A stretch of 33,309 bases of DNA from JBQCHF01 sp051953655 (GTDB taxonomy: Bacteria > Actinomycetota > Actinomycetes > Motilibacterales > Motilibacteraceae), in the NCBI GenBank assembly GCA_051953655.1, contig JBQCIO010000237.1:1-33309 (forward strand), given 5' to 3'. The translations under genes and the position numbers were made by a program. Under the pieces are notes generated by a model. The model was not told the origin of the DNA, did not search any database, and was given only the letters and a program-made list of their open reading frames with translations. Shown here piece by piece: positions 23,213-31,541 of the stretch; the stretch's first letter is position 1; each line of letters begins with the position of its first letter.

Positions 23213-23230
23213 TAGTTGACCGCGCAACAT
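23213..23230. promoter_or_regulatory. imperfect palindrome between pirin and AKR genes
   Basis: TAGTTG-N6-CAACAT matches itself at four of six positions per arm, with GTTG...CAAC exact. Its place midway in a divergent promoter region resembles a MarR/TetR-type operator. No regulator gene is adjacent. Confidence 0.3.
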
Positions 23231-23265
23231 TCCGCGAGGACTGGCTCACGAGGGCAGGGAGAGAG

Positions 23266-24102
23266 ATGGCGGACGACGCGATCGGTGCGATGGAGCGACG
23301 CCGGCTGGGCGCGGGCGGACCGGAGCTGCCGGTCGTCGGCTTGGGCACCTGGCAGGTGCTCGACGTCCGCGGGGAGCCGGCCGAGGGCGAGCGTCGGGCC
23401 GTCGTGCACGCGGCGCTCGACGCCGGCTGCGAGGTGGTGGACTCCAGCCCGATGTACGGCGAGGCCGAGCGGGTGCTCGCCGGCGCCCTCGCCGACCGGC
23501 GCGAGAAGGCGTTCGTGGCCACCAAGGTCTGGACGCCCGACGATGCCGCCGCCGAGCAGCAGGTGCGCCGGGCGCTGGACTGGTACGGCACCGTCGACCT
23601 CTACCAGGTGCACAACCTGGTGGAGTGGCGCGCCCGGCTGGACCTGCTCGAGCGCGAGCGCGACGCCGGGCGGGTGCGCCATCTCGGCGCCACCCACTAC
23701 TCCTCCGGGGCGTTCGGCGAGCTCGAGCAGGTGATGCGCTCGGGCCGGATCGAGGCGGTCCAGGTGCCCTACAACCCAGTGCAGCGCAAGGTCGAGCAGC
23801 GGATCCTGCCGCTGGCCGAGGAGCTCGGTCTCGGGGTGCTGGTCATGCGCCCGTTGGGCGAGGGCGCGCTGGTCCGCGCCGACCCCGGGCCCGACGCCCT
23901 CGCCCCGCTCGCCGCCGCGGGCGTGCGCACCTGGCCGCAGGCGCTGCTGGCCTGGGCGCTGTCCGACCCGCGCGTCACGGTGGTCATCCCGGCCACGAGC
24001 CGGCCCGAGCGGGCGGTGGCCAACGCCGCCGCCGGCCGGGTCCGCCGGCTCGACACCGAGGAGCGTGCGCTGGTCGAGCGGCTGGTGGCGGCGGCCCGCT
24101 GA
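23266..24102 (+). CDS. aldo/keto reductase
   Basis: A 278-residue NADPH-dependent TIM-barrel oxidoreductase. The catalytic tetrad is D59, Y64 (SSPMYGEAE), K87 (ATKVW) and H116 (YQVHN). The cofactor loop near the end is VIPATSRPERAVANAAAG. The short loops suggest the compact bacterial group rather than AKR1. The substrate (aldehyde or ketone) is unknown. ATG 23266 has GGGAGAGAG just upstream; the second ATG 24 bases later is less likely. Divergent from pirin. Confidence 0.9.
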   Translation: MADDAIGAMERRRLGAGGPELPVVGLGTWQVLDVRGEPAEGERRAVVHAALDAGCEVVDSSPMYGEAERVLAGALADRREKAFVATKVWTPDDAAAEQQVRRALDWYGTVDLYQVHNLVEWRARLDLLERERDAGRVRHLGATHYSSGAFGELEQVMRSGRIEAVQVPYNPVQRKVEQRILPLAEELGLGVLVMRPLGEGALVRADPGPDALAPLAAAGVRTWPQALLAWALSDPRVTVVIPATSRPERAVANAAAGRVRRLDTEERALVERLVAAAR

Positions 24103-24220
24103 CGACGTCACCGCGGCCTGCGTCCGACGACCCCGGCACGTCCGGCCGCTCCGGTACGTTCCGACATCGAGCAGAGACCGTCAGCGGACCGTCAGCGCAG
24201 GTCTGACCACGAGGAGCGCC

Positions 24221-25555
24221 GTGTCGCACCAGGTCGAGGGCGGGCGGCCCATCGCCCGCTTCCGGGTGTTCGGGTTCCCCGTGCACATCGACGTCTCGTT
24301 CCTGATCATCATCGGCCTGCTCGGCTACTCGGCCGGCACGACGATCTCCGGGCTGGTGGTCTGGGTGTTGGTGGCCACCGCCGCGATCCTCGTGCACGAG
24401 CTCGGGCACGCGGTGCTGGCCCGCGCCGCCGGGGCGCGGCCGGCGATCACCCTCGCCGGCCTCGGCGGCGTGACCACGTTCGTGCCGCCGCGCCCGCTCT
24501 CGCGGGCCCGCTCCATCGGCATCTCGGTGGCCGGTCCGCTCACCGGGGTGGTGATCGGTGTCGTCCTGCTCGTCGCCGCCCGGGCGGCGGACCCGCTGCC
24601 GTTCACCCTGCAGGACCAGGCGTGGCAGGCGGCGATCTTCACCACGCTGGGCTGGGGCGTGCTCAACCTGCTGCCGATCCTGCCCTTGGACGGCGGGCAG
24701 GTGCTGCGCGAGCTGCTCCCCGGCGACCCGATGGTCCGCGCCCGGCGCGCCGCGATGGTCTCGGTGGCCGTCGGCGCCGTCGTCGGCCTGCTGGCCTGGC
24801 GGGCCGGCTACACCTTCGGTGCGGTGCTGGCCGCGTTCTTCGTGGTGTCCAACGTGCTCAGCCTGCGCGGGACGTCGCCGGCTCCCCGTGGCAACGCGGA
24901 GTCCTCGCTGCAGCAGCCCAGGGGGGCGCAGGAGCAGGCGCTGCAGGCGCTCTGGGAGGGCCGGCCGGATCTGGCGCGCGACGCCCTCGCCGCGCCGCTG
25001 CCGCAAGGTGTTCCGGACGTCGACGGGGCGGTGCGCCTCGCCGTGGCCTGCCTGGTCGAGCCCGACGCCGCCGAGCGCGACCGTGCCCGGGCGGCCCTCG
25101 GCGCCCAGGTGCTGCGCCGTCCCGGCGACGGCCTGCTGGCCGGGCTCGTCCCGCTGACCGACGCCCTGGCCGGGCGCTGGCCCGACGTCGTCGCCGCCTT
25201 CACCGGGCCGGGCGGCGTGTCCGTCCCGCCCGCGGTGGCGCTGCGGGTCCAGGAGCTGGCCTTCCACAGCGACGCCTTCGAACCGAGCGCCCGGATCGGC
25301 GAGGCGGTGCTCGCCCGGCCCGACAGCGGCGGGGTCGCCGGTCCCACGCTGGCCTACAACACCGCCTGCGGCTGGGCCCGGGCGGGCGACCCCGAGCGCG
25401 GGCTGGCGGCGTTCCGGCGGGCCGGCGAGCTCGGCTTCGCCGACCTGCGCGCGGTGGACAGCGACGACGACCTGGCCGGACTGCGTGGGCAGCCGGGCTA
25501 CTTCGAGGCCCGCGACGTCATCCGGCGCACCGCGCTGGCCCAGCAGGGGGCGTGA
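24221..25555 (+). CDS. site-2 protease (M50 family) with C-terminal TPR-like domain
   Basis: A 444-residue intramembrane zinc protease. The first ten residues lead into FRVFGFPVHIDVSFL. The zinc motif is HELGH (H59, E60, H63) in a membrane helix, and the second metal motif is D157 in LPILPLDGGQVLR. There are about six helices up to residue 230. Instead of a PDZ or CBS domain, the cytosolic C-terminus (about 240-444) has helical TPR-like segments, clearest in AYNTACGWARAGDPERGLAAFRRA. Such proteases release membrane-bound regulators such as anti-sigma factors; the target is not known. GTG 24221 has GAGGAG 5 nt upstream. It heads a co-directional run with the LolA-like gene and ABC transporter. 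Confidence 0.9.
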   Translation: MSHQVEGGRPIARFRVFGFPVHIDVSFLIIIGLLGYSAGTTISGLVVWVLVATAAILVHELGHAVLARAAGARPAITLAGLGGVTTFVPPRPLSRARSIGISVAGPLTGVVIGVVLLVAARAADPLPFTLQDQAWQAAIFTTLGWGVLNLLPILPLDGGQVLRELLPGDPMVRARRAAMVSVAVGAVVGLLAWRAGYTFGAVLAAFFVVSNVLSLRGTSPAPRGNAESSLQQPRGAQEQALQALWEGRPDLARDALAAPLPQGVPDVDGAVRLAVACLVEPDAAERDRARAALGAQVLRRPGDGLLAGLVPLTDALAGRWPDVVAAFTGPGGVSVPPAVALRVQELAFHSDAFEPSARIGEAVLARPDSGGVAGPTLAYNTACGWARAGDPERGLAAFRRAGELGFADLRAVDSDDDLAGLRGQPGYFEARDVIRRTALAQQGA

Positions 25556-25597
25556 GTCGATGGGTGGATCGGGCGCGCCGGACCCGGCCGGTCGACG

Positions 25598-25603
25598 TAC
25601 CGT
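25598..25603 (+). promoter_or_regulatory. putative -10 box, leaderless LolA-like gene
   Basis: TACCGT, 7 nt before GTG 25611, inside a GTCGACGTACCGTCGAC partial palindrome. Confidence 0.4.
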
Positions 25604-25610
25604 CGACAGG

Positions 25611-26764
25611 GTGAGCGAGACGAGCAGCGCGTTCGACCCACCCCGCCGGCCGATCCTGGCCGGACGCCGCCGCTGGGCGGTGCCGGTGGTGGCCGCCGGT
25701 CTCATCGCCGCCGGCGCCGCCGTCGGCAGCACCAGCGCCGATGCCCGGGTGAACCTGCCGCCGCGCACCCCGGCGCAGGTGCTCGCGCTCGCCGCCGGCT
25801 CGCAGGTGCAGGCCTTCTCGGGCACGGTCGCCGTGCACGCCGACCTCGGCCTGCCGCAGCTGCCCGACCTCGGTCAGGGGTCGGACCAGAAGGGCGGCGC
25901 CGGCTCGGCGGCGTCGCTGCTCACCGGGCTGCTCGCCGGCGACAGCACGCTGCGGGTGTGGGCCGACGGCCCGACCCGGGAGCGGGTGCAGCTGCTGCGC
26001 CGCTACGCCCAGACCGACCTGGCCCGCGACGGCCGGGAGGTGTGGACCTACACCAGCGCCACCGACATCTTCGCGCACGCCACCCTGCCGGCCCGTCCGG
26101 CCGTCGCCGGCACGCCGGGCGCGGCGAGCCCGCTGGAGCAGCTCACCCCGCAGGCGCTGGCCGACCAGGTGCTCGCCGCCGCCGGGCCCACCACCGACGT
26201 GTCGGCGGGGCAGGGGCTGCAGGTGGCCGGCCGCGACGCCTACACGCTGCGGCTCGCCCCGCGGTCGGCCGACAGCCTGGTCGGGCTCTCGTCTCGCTGG
26301 CCGTCGACGCCCGCACCGGTGCGGTGCTGCGCCTCGCGGTCACCGCCCGCGGCCACAGCGAGCCCGCACTCACCGTCGGCTTCACCAGCGTCGACTTCTC
26401 CCGGCCGGACCCGTCGCGGTTCACCCTCACCCCGCCGGCCGGCGCCACGGTCCAGACCCTGCGCGTCCCGTCGCCGCCGAGGTCCGCGACCGCCACCGCG
26501 CCCGGCGGGGTCGGGGAGGGGGCACGACCGCAGGGCCCGCGCACCATCGGGCAGGGCTGGACCTCGGTGCTCGAGGTGCCCGCCGCCGGCGACCCGGCCG
26601 CGCTCCAGCAGACGCTGGCCCGCAGCGGCCTGACCCGCGCCACCGTCGCGGTCCCCGGCGGCCGCCTGCTGCGGACCGACCTGCTCACCGTGCTGGTCAA
26701 GGACGACGGCCGGGTCTACGCCGGTGCGGTCACGCCCGAGGCGCTGGCGCGGGTGGCCCGCTGA
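25611..26764 (+). pseudogene. LolA/RseB-fold exported protein, frameshifted in this sequence
   Basis: The gene begins at GTG 25611 with a cytosolic stub, a membrane/signal segment (WAVPVVAAGLIAAGAAVGS, about residues 23-41) and a LolA/RseB-like beta domain (QAFSGTVAVHADLG, REVWTYTSATDIFAHATLP, AYTLRLAPRSADSLVG). At 26286-26290 the frame changes: the continuing first frame is nonsense, while the shifted frame resumes at once with VSLAVDARTGAVLRLAV and runs to TGA 26764 through VGFTSVDFSRPDPSRF and a C-terminal YAGAVTPEALARV. The total of 1154 bases is not a multiple of three. A one-base loss or a two-base CT duplication in CTCTC explains it. Either a real mutation or a sequence error; the flanking codon use is intact. 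Its family binds lipids or senses envelope stress. Followed 35 bp later by the ABC genes. Confidence 0.8.
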
Positions 26765-26799
26765 GCAGCCACGGGCTCGCCCCGGCGTGGGACGAGGCG

Positions 26800-27777
26800 G
26801 TGGTGGCAGCCCACGAGGTCGCGGCGGTCGCCACCGCGGGGCTGACCAAGCGGTTCGGGCACCAGGTCGCCGTCGACGGCATCGACCTGGAGGTGCCCCG
26901 CGGCGCCGTGTTCGGGTTCCTGGGCCCCAACGGCTCGGGCAAGACGACGACCATCCGGATGCTGCTCGGTCTCGCCGCGCCCACGTCGGGCACCGTCGAG
27001 GTGCTCGGGCGGCGGGTCGACCGCGACGAGCGCGGCGTCCTGTCCCGGGTGGGGGCGCTGGTCGAGGGTCCCGCGGCGTACCCGTGGCTGTCCGGAGCGG
27101 CCAACCTGCGTCGCCTGGACGCCGCCGACCGCGACGCCGACCCGCGGACCCGCGCGGCCCGGGTGGAGGCGGCCCTGGAGCGGGTCGGCCTCACCGCGGC
27201 CGCCGGCAAGAAGGTGCGCGCCTACTCCCTCGGCATGAAGCAGCGCCTCGGCATCGCCGCCGCGCTGCTGCGCCCGCGCGAGCTGCTCGTGCTCGACGAG
27301 CCCACCAACGGCCTGGACCCGCAGGGCACCCGCGAGGTGCGCACCCTGGTCCGCGAGCTCGCGCACGACGGCACCACCGTGCTGGTCAGCAGCCACCTGC
27401 TGGCCGAGGTGGAGCAGATGTGCACCCATGTCGGCGTGATGCGGGCGGGCCGGCTGCTCACCCAGGGCACGCTGGACCAGCTGCGCGCCGCGGCCCGGCC
27501 GCACCTGCGGCTCACCACCCCCGACGCCGCGGTCGCCGGACCGGTGCTGGCCGCGGCCGGGCTGCTGCCGGCCGCGGACGGCGAGGTCCTGCTGGCCGAG
27601 CTGCCCGAGCTGCCCGAGCTGCCCGGGGAGGGCGGCGACGACGGCCCGCTCGTCGAGCGGCTGGTCGCGGACCTGGTGGCCGCCGGCGTCCGGGTGCGCG
27701 GGGTGGCGGTAGAGCGCCCGAGCCTGGAGGAGCGGTTCGTGGCGCTCACCGGGGAGGGCTTCGATGTCGCCGGCTGA
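26800..27777 (+). CDS. ABC transporter ATP-binding protein
   Basis: A 325-residue cytosolic ATPase. It has Walker A GPNGSGKTT, a Q-loop (VGALVEGP), an unusual signature YSLGMKQRLG (LSGGQ variant common in the CcmA/drug-type subfamily), Walker B LLVLDEPTNGLDP and the H-loop SSHLL. The C-terminal 100 residues form the extra domain of antibiotic- or lipid-type exporters, with an ELPELPELPGE stretch from a 9-bp tandem repeat. GTG 26800 or the next GTG (26803) starts it. The stop overlaps the permease start by 14 nt, so both are made together. Confidence 0.92.
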   Translation: MVAAHEVAAVATAGLTKRFGHQVAVDGIDLEVPRGAVFGFLGPNGSGKTTTIRMLLGLAAPTSGTVEVLGRRVDRDERGVLSRVGALVEGPAAYPWLSGAANLRRLDAADRDADPRTRAARVEAALERVGLTAAAGKKVRAYSLGMKQRLGIAAALLRPRELLVLDEPTNGLDPQGTREVRTLVRELAHDGTTVLVSSHLLAEVEQMCTHVGVMRAGRLLTQGTLDQLRAAARPHLRLTTPDAAVAGPVLAAAGLLPAADGEVLLAELPELPELPGEGGDDGPLVERLVADLVAAGVRVRGVAVERPSLEERFVALTGEGFDVAG

Positions 27778-28651
27778 GACCGTCCCCCACACGTCCGGGC
27801 GCACGACGGGGGCGACGCGGTCGATGCGGCTCGGCGGCTCCGGCAGCTTTCTGGCCAGCGAGCTGCGCACCCTGCTGGGCCGGCGGCGCACCTGGGCGCT
27901 GCTGCTCGTGCTGGCCGCCATCCCGGTGCTCATCGCGGTGGCCGTCGACCTCGCCAGCAACCCGCCCCGCCCCGGCGAGGGCCCGCCGTTCCTGGACCGG
28001 GTGACCAGCAACGGACTGTTCGTGGCGGTCACCGGGCTCACCGTGACGATCCCGCTCTTCCTGCCGCTCGCCGTCGGCGTGGTGGCCGGCGACAGCATCG
28101 CCGGCGAGGCCTCCCTCGGCACCCTGCGCTACCTGCTCACCGTGCCGGTCGGGCGGACCCGGCTGCTGCTGGTGAAGTACCTGTCCAGCGCGGTGTTCTG
28201 CGCGGTGGCCACGCTGGTGGTGGCGGTCGTCGGCGGGCTCGTCGGGGTGGCGCTGTTCGGCACCGGACCGGTCACGCTGCTCTCCGGGGACACGGTCGGC
28301 ACCGGGGCGGCCCTGCTGCGGGTGCTGCTGGTGGCCGCCTACGTGACGGTGTCGCTGCTCGGTCTGGCCGCGGTGGGGCTGTTCGTCTCCACCCTCACCG
28401 AGGTGCCGGTCGGCGCCATGGCCACCACTGCGGTGCTCGCCATCGTCAGCCAGGTGCTCGACGGCATCCCGCAGCTGGGCTGGCTGCACCCGTGGCTGTT
28501 CAGCCACCGCTGGCTGGACTACGCCGACCTGCTGCGCGAGCCGATCGTGTGGAGCTCGTTCGCGCACAACGCGCTGCTGCAGGCCGGCTACGTCGTCGTG
28601 TTCGGGCTGCTGGCCTGGGCGCGGTTCACGACCGCCGACGTCACGAGCTGA
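27764..28651 (+). CDS. ABC-2 type transporter permease
   Basis: A 295-residue membrane protein with six helices. A 37-residue basic N-terminus precedes the first helix (WALLLVLAAIPVLIAVAVDL). A large extracytoplasmic loop (SNPPRPGEGPPFLDRVTSN) follows. ASLGTLRYLLTVPVGRTRLLLVKYL is the conserved coupling region of ABC-2 permeases, contacting the ATPase. ATG 27764 overlaps the ATPase gene by 14 bases and has GGGAGGG 5 nt upstream. Together with the LolA-like exported protein it may form a lipid or envelope-component exporter, an inference from gene order. Ninety bases without a gene follow. Confidence 0.9.
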   Translation: MSPAETVPHTSGRTTGATRSMRLGGSGSFLASELRTLLGRRRTWALLLVLAAIPVLIAVAVDLASNPPRPGEGPPFLDRVTSNGLFVAVTGLTVTIPLFLPLAVGVVAGDSIAGEASLGTLRYLLTVPVGRTRLLLVKYLSSAVFCAVATLVVAVVGGLVGVALFGTGPVTLLSGDTVGTGAALLRVLLVAAYVTVSLLGLAAVGLFVSTLTEVPVGAMATTAVLAIVSQVLDGIPQLGWLHPWLFSHRWLDYADLLREPIVWSSFAHNALLQAGYVVVFGLLAWARFTTADVTS

Positions 28652-28702
28652 GCTGCGCGCCGACCCAGCGAACGCCACGATCCACCCCGTATCGGACACG
28701 GC

Positions 28703-28708
28703 CTAGGA
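28703..28708 (+). promoter_or_regulatory. putative -10 box of the phosphatase operon
   Basis: TAGGAT fits TAnnnT. A start near 28715 would leave a leader of about 27 nt with the GGAGGAGG ribosome site. No convincing -35 hexamer is seen. Confidence 0.35.
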
Positions 28709-28741
28709 TGCGCGGGACGGGGGACGGAGGAGGCGAACCAC

Positions 28742-30862
28742 GTGAGCGGCACGGACCGGGCGGTTCACCCCGTCCTGACCGGGGCCGCAGCCTTCTCCTC
28801 GCCCGCGGCCGAGCTGCTGGAGACCACCGACTGGGCCGCCACCGGCCTCGGCTCACGGGAGGACTGGTCGCCCGCGCTGGCGGCCGTCGTGCGCACGGTG
28901 CTCTCGGCGCCGCTGCCGGCCGCGCTGGTGCTCGGCGACGACCTCACCCTCGTCTACAACGACGCCTACGCCCAGGTCATCGGCGCCAAGCATCCCGCCG
29001 CCTTCGGCCGCCCCGCCCCCGAGGTGCTGGCCGAGAACTGGGACGTGCCGGGGCACGGCGACCTCGTGCGCGAGGTCCTGCGCACCGGCGTGGGCTACCT
29101 CGACCGCGAGACCGTGCTGCCGGTGCAGCGGCAGGGCCCGGACGGCCCGGTCGAGCTGGTCCACTTCGCCCGGGCCTACACCGCGGTGCGCGACGGCGAG
29201 GGACGCATCCTCGGCGTGCTCAGCATGATCACCGAGAGCACGGCGGTGGCGCGGGCGCTGGCCCAGGTGGCCGAGGTGGCCGCCCGGCTGTCCTCCGCGC
29301 TCAGCGTGGACGACGTCGCCCGCGAGGCGCTGCGGCACGCCGTCGACGTCGTGGGCGCGGATCATGGGCGGGTGGCGCTCGTGGAGGGGTCGGCGCTGCG
29401 GATCGCCCGGCGCAGCCGGGTGGACGAGCACGACGTGAGCCTGGAGCGGCTGCCGCCGCTGTGGTCGCGGGTCCGCGCCGACGCCACGCTGCCCTCGGCG
29501 CGGGTCACCAGCACGGGCCAGCCGCTGTGGCTGCAGGGCGACCTGTCCGACTTCCGCGACCTGGTGGACGAGCCCGGCGTCCACGGCCGGCTGCGCTCGG
29601 TGGCCTCGGTCCCGGTCCGCTCCGGCACCGTGCAGGGGGCGCTCTCCCTCGGGTGGGAGCAGGCCCGCGGCTTCTCCGCCGCCGAGCGCGACGCGCTGAC
29701 CACCGTCGGCACGCTGGTGGCGCAGGCGATGGCTCGCGCGGTGCGCTTCGACGAGCAGCGGGGGCACGCCGAGACGCTCCAGCGCAGCATGCTGCCGGCC
29801 GACCTGCCGCACGTGCCGGGGGTCTCCATCGGCGCCCGCTACGAGCCGAGCGCCCCGGGCACCAGCGCCGGTGGCGACTTCTACGACGCCTTCACCCTGG
29901 CCGACGGCCGGGTGGTCCTGGCCATCGGCGACGTCGTCGGGCACGGCGTGCTCGCGGCGGCGGTGATGGGTCAGGCCCGCGCCGGGCTGCGGGTGCTCGC
30001 GCTGAGCGACCCGGACCCGGTCCGCGTGCTGGCCGGCCTGGACCCTTTCGTGGCCAGCCTCGGGCCGGAGGTGTTCGTCACCGCGTGCGTCGGGGTGCTG
30101 GACCCGCGCAGCGGCGACCTGGAGCTGGCCACCGCCGGGCACCTCGCGCCGCTGGTGCGACGGTCCGGGCGCATCTCCGACGGGGCGTCGGAGAACACCG
30201 GCGACTACGTCGTGGTCCCGGCGGGGCCGCCGCTCGGGCTGGCCGGCGAGCGGGGGCTGGCGCACGTCCGCCTCGGTGAGGGCGACGTCCTGCTGCTGTT
30301 CACCGACGGGCTGGTCGAGGTCGGCGGCCAGGACCTCGGGGTGGGGCTGGACGAGCTGCGTCGCCTGGCCCTCGAGCACGGCGCGGTCACCGACCCGCGA
30401 CGGCTGTGCTCGCTGCTGCTCGATCACCTGGGGACCGGCGACGACGACATCGCCGTGATGGCCGTCGCGATGGACGCCGGCGAGCGGCGGACGGCGTCGC
30501 TGGGCGTGCCGGCCGAGGCGAGCGCCCCGGGGGAGGCCCGCCGCTGGGCCACCCGCACGCTGAGCGACTGGGGCCTCGACGACGACAGCCTGCAGATCGC
30601 CCTGCTGGCGCTCAACGAGCTCACCACCAACGCGCTGCTGCACGCCCGCTCGGGGAGCCGGGTGGAGCTCGACCTCGACGACGACCGGCTGCTGGTGCTG
30701 GTCACCGACGCGGGTCTGTCCACGGCGCTCGCGCCGCAGTCCGCCGAGCCCACCGAGCTGCGCGGCCGCGGGCTCGCGCTGGTGGAGGCGATCACCACCG
30801 CGTGGGGCAGCGAGCGCACCAGCCGCGGCACCACGGTCTGGTTCGAGATCGCCCGGCCGTGA
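28742..30862 (+). CDS. PAS-GAF-PP2C (SpoIIE) phosphatase with HATPase domain
   Basis: A 706-residue cytosolic regulator. The PAS domain is at about 45-165 (LVLGDDLTLVYNDAYAQVIG), the GAF domain at about 170-345 (ALRHAVDVVGADHGRVALVEG), and the PP2C/SpoIIE phosphatase at about 350-580. The phosphatase metal-binding aspartates are in AGGDFYDAF, AIGDVVGHG and FTDGLVE, with DDIAVMAVA at its end. An anti-sigma-type HATPase follows at about 600-706 (ALNELTTNALLHA, TDAGLS, GRGLALVEAI). It should dephosphorylate an anti-anti-sigma factor and may itself bind a sigma factor, tuning a stress response to a signal sensed by PAS/GAF. No partner gene is in the window. GTG 28742 has GGAGGAGG upstream. It overlaps the GNAT gene as GTGA. 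Confidence 0.93.
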   Translation: MSGTDRAVHPVLTGAAAFSSPAAELLETTDWAATGLGSREDWSPALAAVVRTVLSAPLPAALVLGDDLTLVYNDAYAQVIGAKHPAAFGRPAPEVLAENWDVPGHGDLVREVLRTGVGYLDRETVLPVQRQGPDGPVELVHFARAYTAVRDGEGRILGVLSMITESTAVARALAQVAEVAARLSSALSVDDVAREALRHAVDVVGADHGRVALVEGSALRIARRSRVDEHDVSLERLPPLWSRVRADATLPSARVTSTGQPLWLQGDLSDFRDLVDEPGVHGRLRSVASVPVRSGTVQGALSLGWEQARGFSAAERDALTTVGTLVAQAMARAVRFDEQRGHAETLQRSMLPADLPHVPGVSIGARYEPSAPGTSAGGDFYDAFTLADGRVVLAIGDVVGHGVLAAAVMGQARAGLRVLALSDPDPVRVLAGLDPFVASLGPEVFVTACVGVLDPRSGDLELATAGHLAPLVRRSGRISDGASENTGDYVVVPAGPPLGLAGERGLAHVRLGEGDVLLLFTDGLVEVGGQDLGVGLDELRRLALEHGAVTDPRRLCSLLLDHLGTGDDDIAVMAVAMDAGERRTASLGVPAEASAPGEARRWATRTLSDWGLDDDSLQIALLALNELTTNALLHARSGSRVELDLDDDRLLVLVTDAGLSTALAPQSAEPTELRGRGLALVEAITTAWGSERTSRGTTVWFEIARP

Positions 30863-31389
30863 GCGGATCCTCCGACGTCGGCGGCCTGCGCGTGCTGCCC
30901 GGCGATCCCGGCGACGCCCTGGCCCTGCGCGGGCTGCGCGACGAGGCCGCGCACTGGCAGGTGTCCCGCGGCATCACGCAGTGGCGGGTGGGCGACGTGC
31001 CGCTGGAGCGCTACGCCGCCCAGCTGGCCGCGGGGGAGTGGCACGTGGTCCGGGCGCCGGAGTCCGGCGGCGTCGTCGCGGGCCTGCGGCTGCTGTGGGC
31101 GGACCCGGTGCCGTGGGGCGAGCGGCCACCCGACGCGGCCTACGTCCACCACCTGGTGGTCTCGCGCGGCCTGGCCGGCCGCGGCGTCGGGCGAGCGCTG
31201 CTGGACTGGGCCGGCGCGCAGGCTCGTGCGCGCGGGCGGGAGTTCCTGCGGCTGGACTGCATGGCGGCCAACGCGGGTCTGCGGGCCCACTACCGGTCGC
31301 TGGGGTTCGCCGAGGTGGGGGAGCACGTCTTCGAGGACCCCGCCTGGTACCCGGTCACGCTGTTCGAGCGGCCGGTCCGCGGATCGTGA
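30859..31389 (+). CDS. GNAT family N-acetyltransferase
   Basis: A 176-residue acetyltransferase. VHHLVVSRGLAGRGVGRALLDWAGAQAR is the acetyl-CoA signature (R/Q-x-x-G-x-G/A), followed by LRLDCMAANAGLRAHYRSLGFAEVG. This matches a common actinobacterial group in which the acceptor is unknown. GTG 30859 overlaps the stop of the phosphatase as GTGA, so translation is coupled. Coupling to a signalling phosphatase is not a usual arrangement for a housekeeping GNAT. A nested hairpin follows within 10 bases. Confidence 0.88.
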   Translation: MSGSSDVGGLRVLPGDPGDALALRGLRDEAAHWQVSRGITQWRVGDVPLERYAAQLAAGEWHVVRAPESGGVVAGLRLLWADPVPWGERPPDAAYVHHLVVSRGLAGRGVGRALLDWAGAQARARGREFLRLDCMAANAGLRAHYRSLGFAEVGEHVFEDPAWYPVTLFERPVRGS

Positions 31390-31397
31390 TGCGGTTT

Positions 31398-31445
31398 CGC
31401 GATCTTCCACGCTCAGGAGGTGCGGTGAGTGCCTCAAGATCCGCG
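31398..31445 (+). terminator. two-stage hairpin after the GNAT gene
   Basis: CGCGATCTT pairs with AAGATC(C)GCG, with one bulged C. Inside, CGCTCA (31410-31415) pairs with TGAGTG (31426-31431), one G-U. Probably ends the phosphatase-GNAT operon. The rest of 31446-31541 shows nothing else. Confidence 0.45.
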
Positions 31446-31541
31446 GGGTGGGGGTGGGGTCGCTCCGGCTGGCGCGCCTTTGACCTTGGCCGTGCCCTGC
31501 CGCCGCTGCGGACCAGACCTGCGCCGAACCGAGCCGGCCCC

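Noticed and set aside
21304..24111. A 935-codon minus-strand frame across DinB-like, pirin and AKR genes
   Set aside because: It runs antisense or out of frame to three recognised families and has Arg/Ala/Gly/Pro-rich, family-less sequence typical of GC-rich shadow frames.
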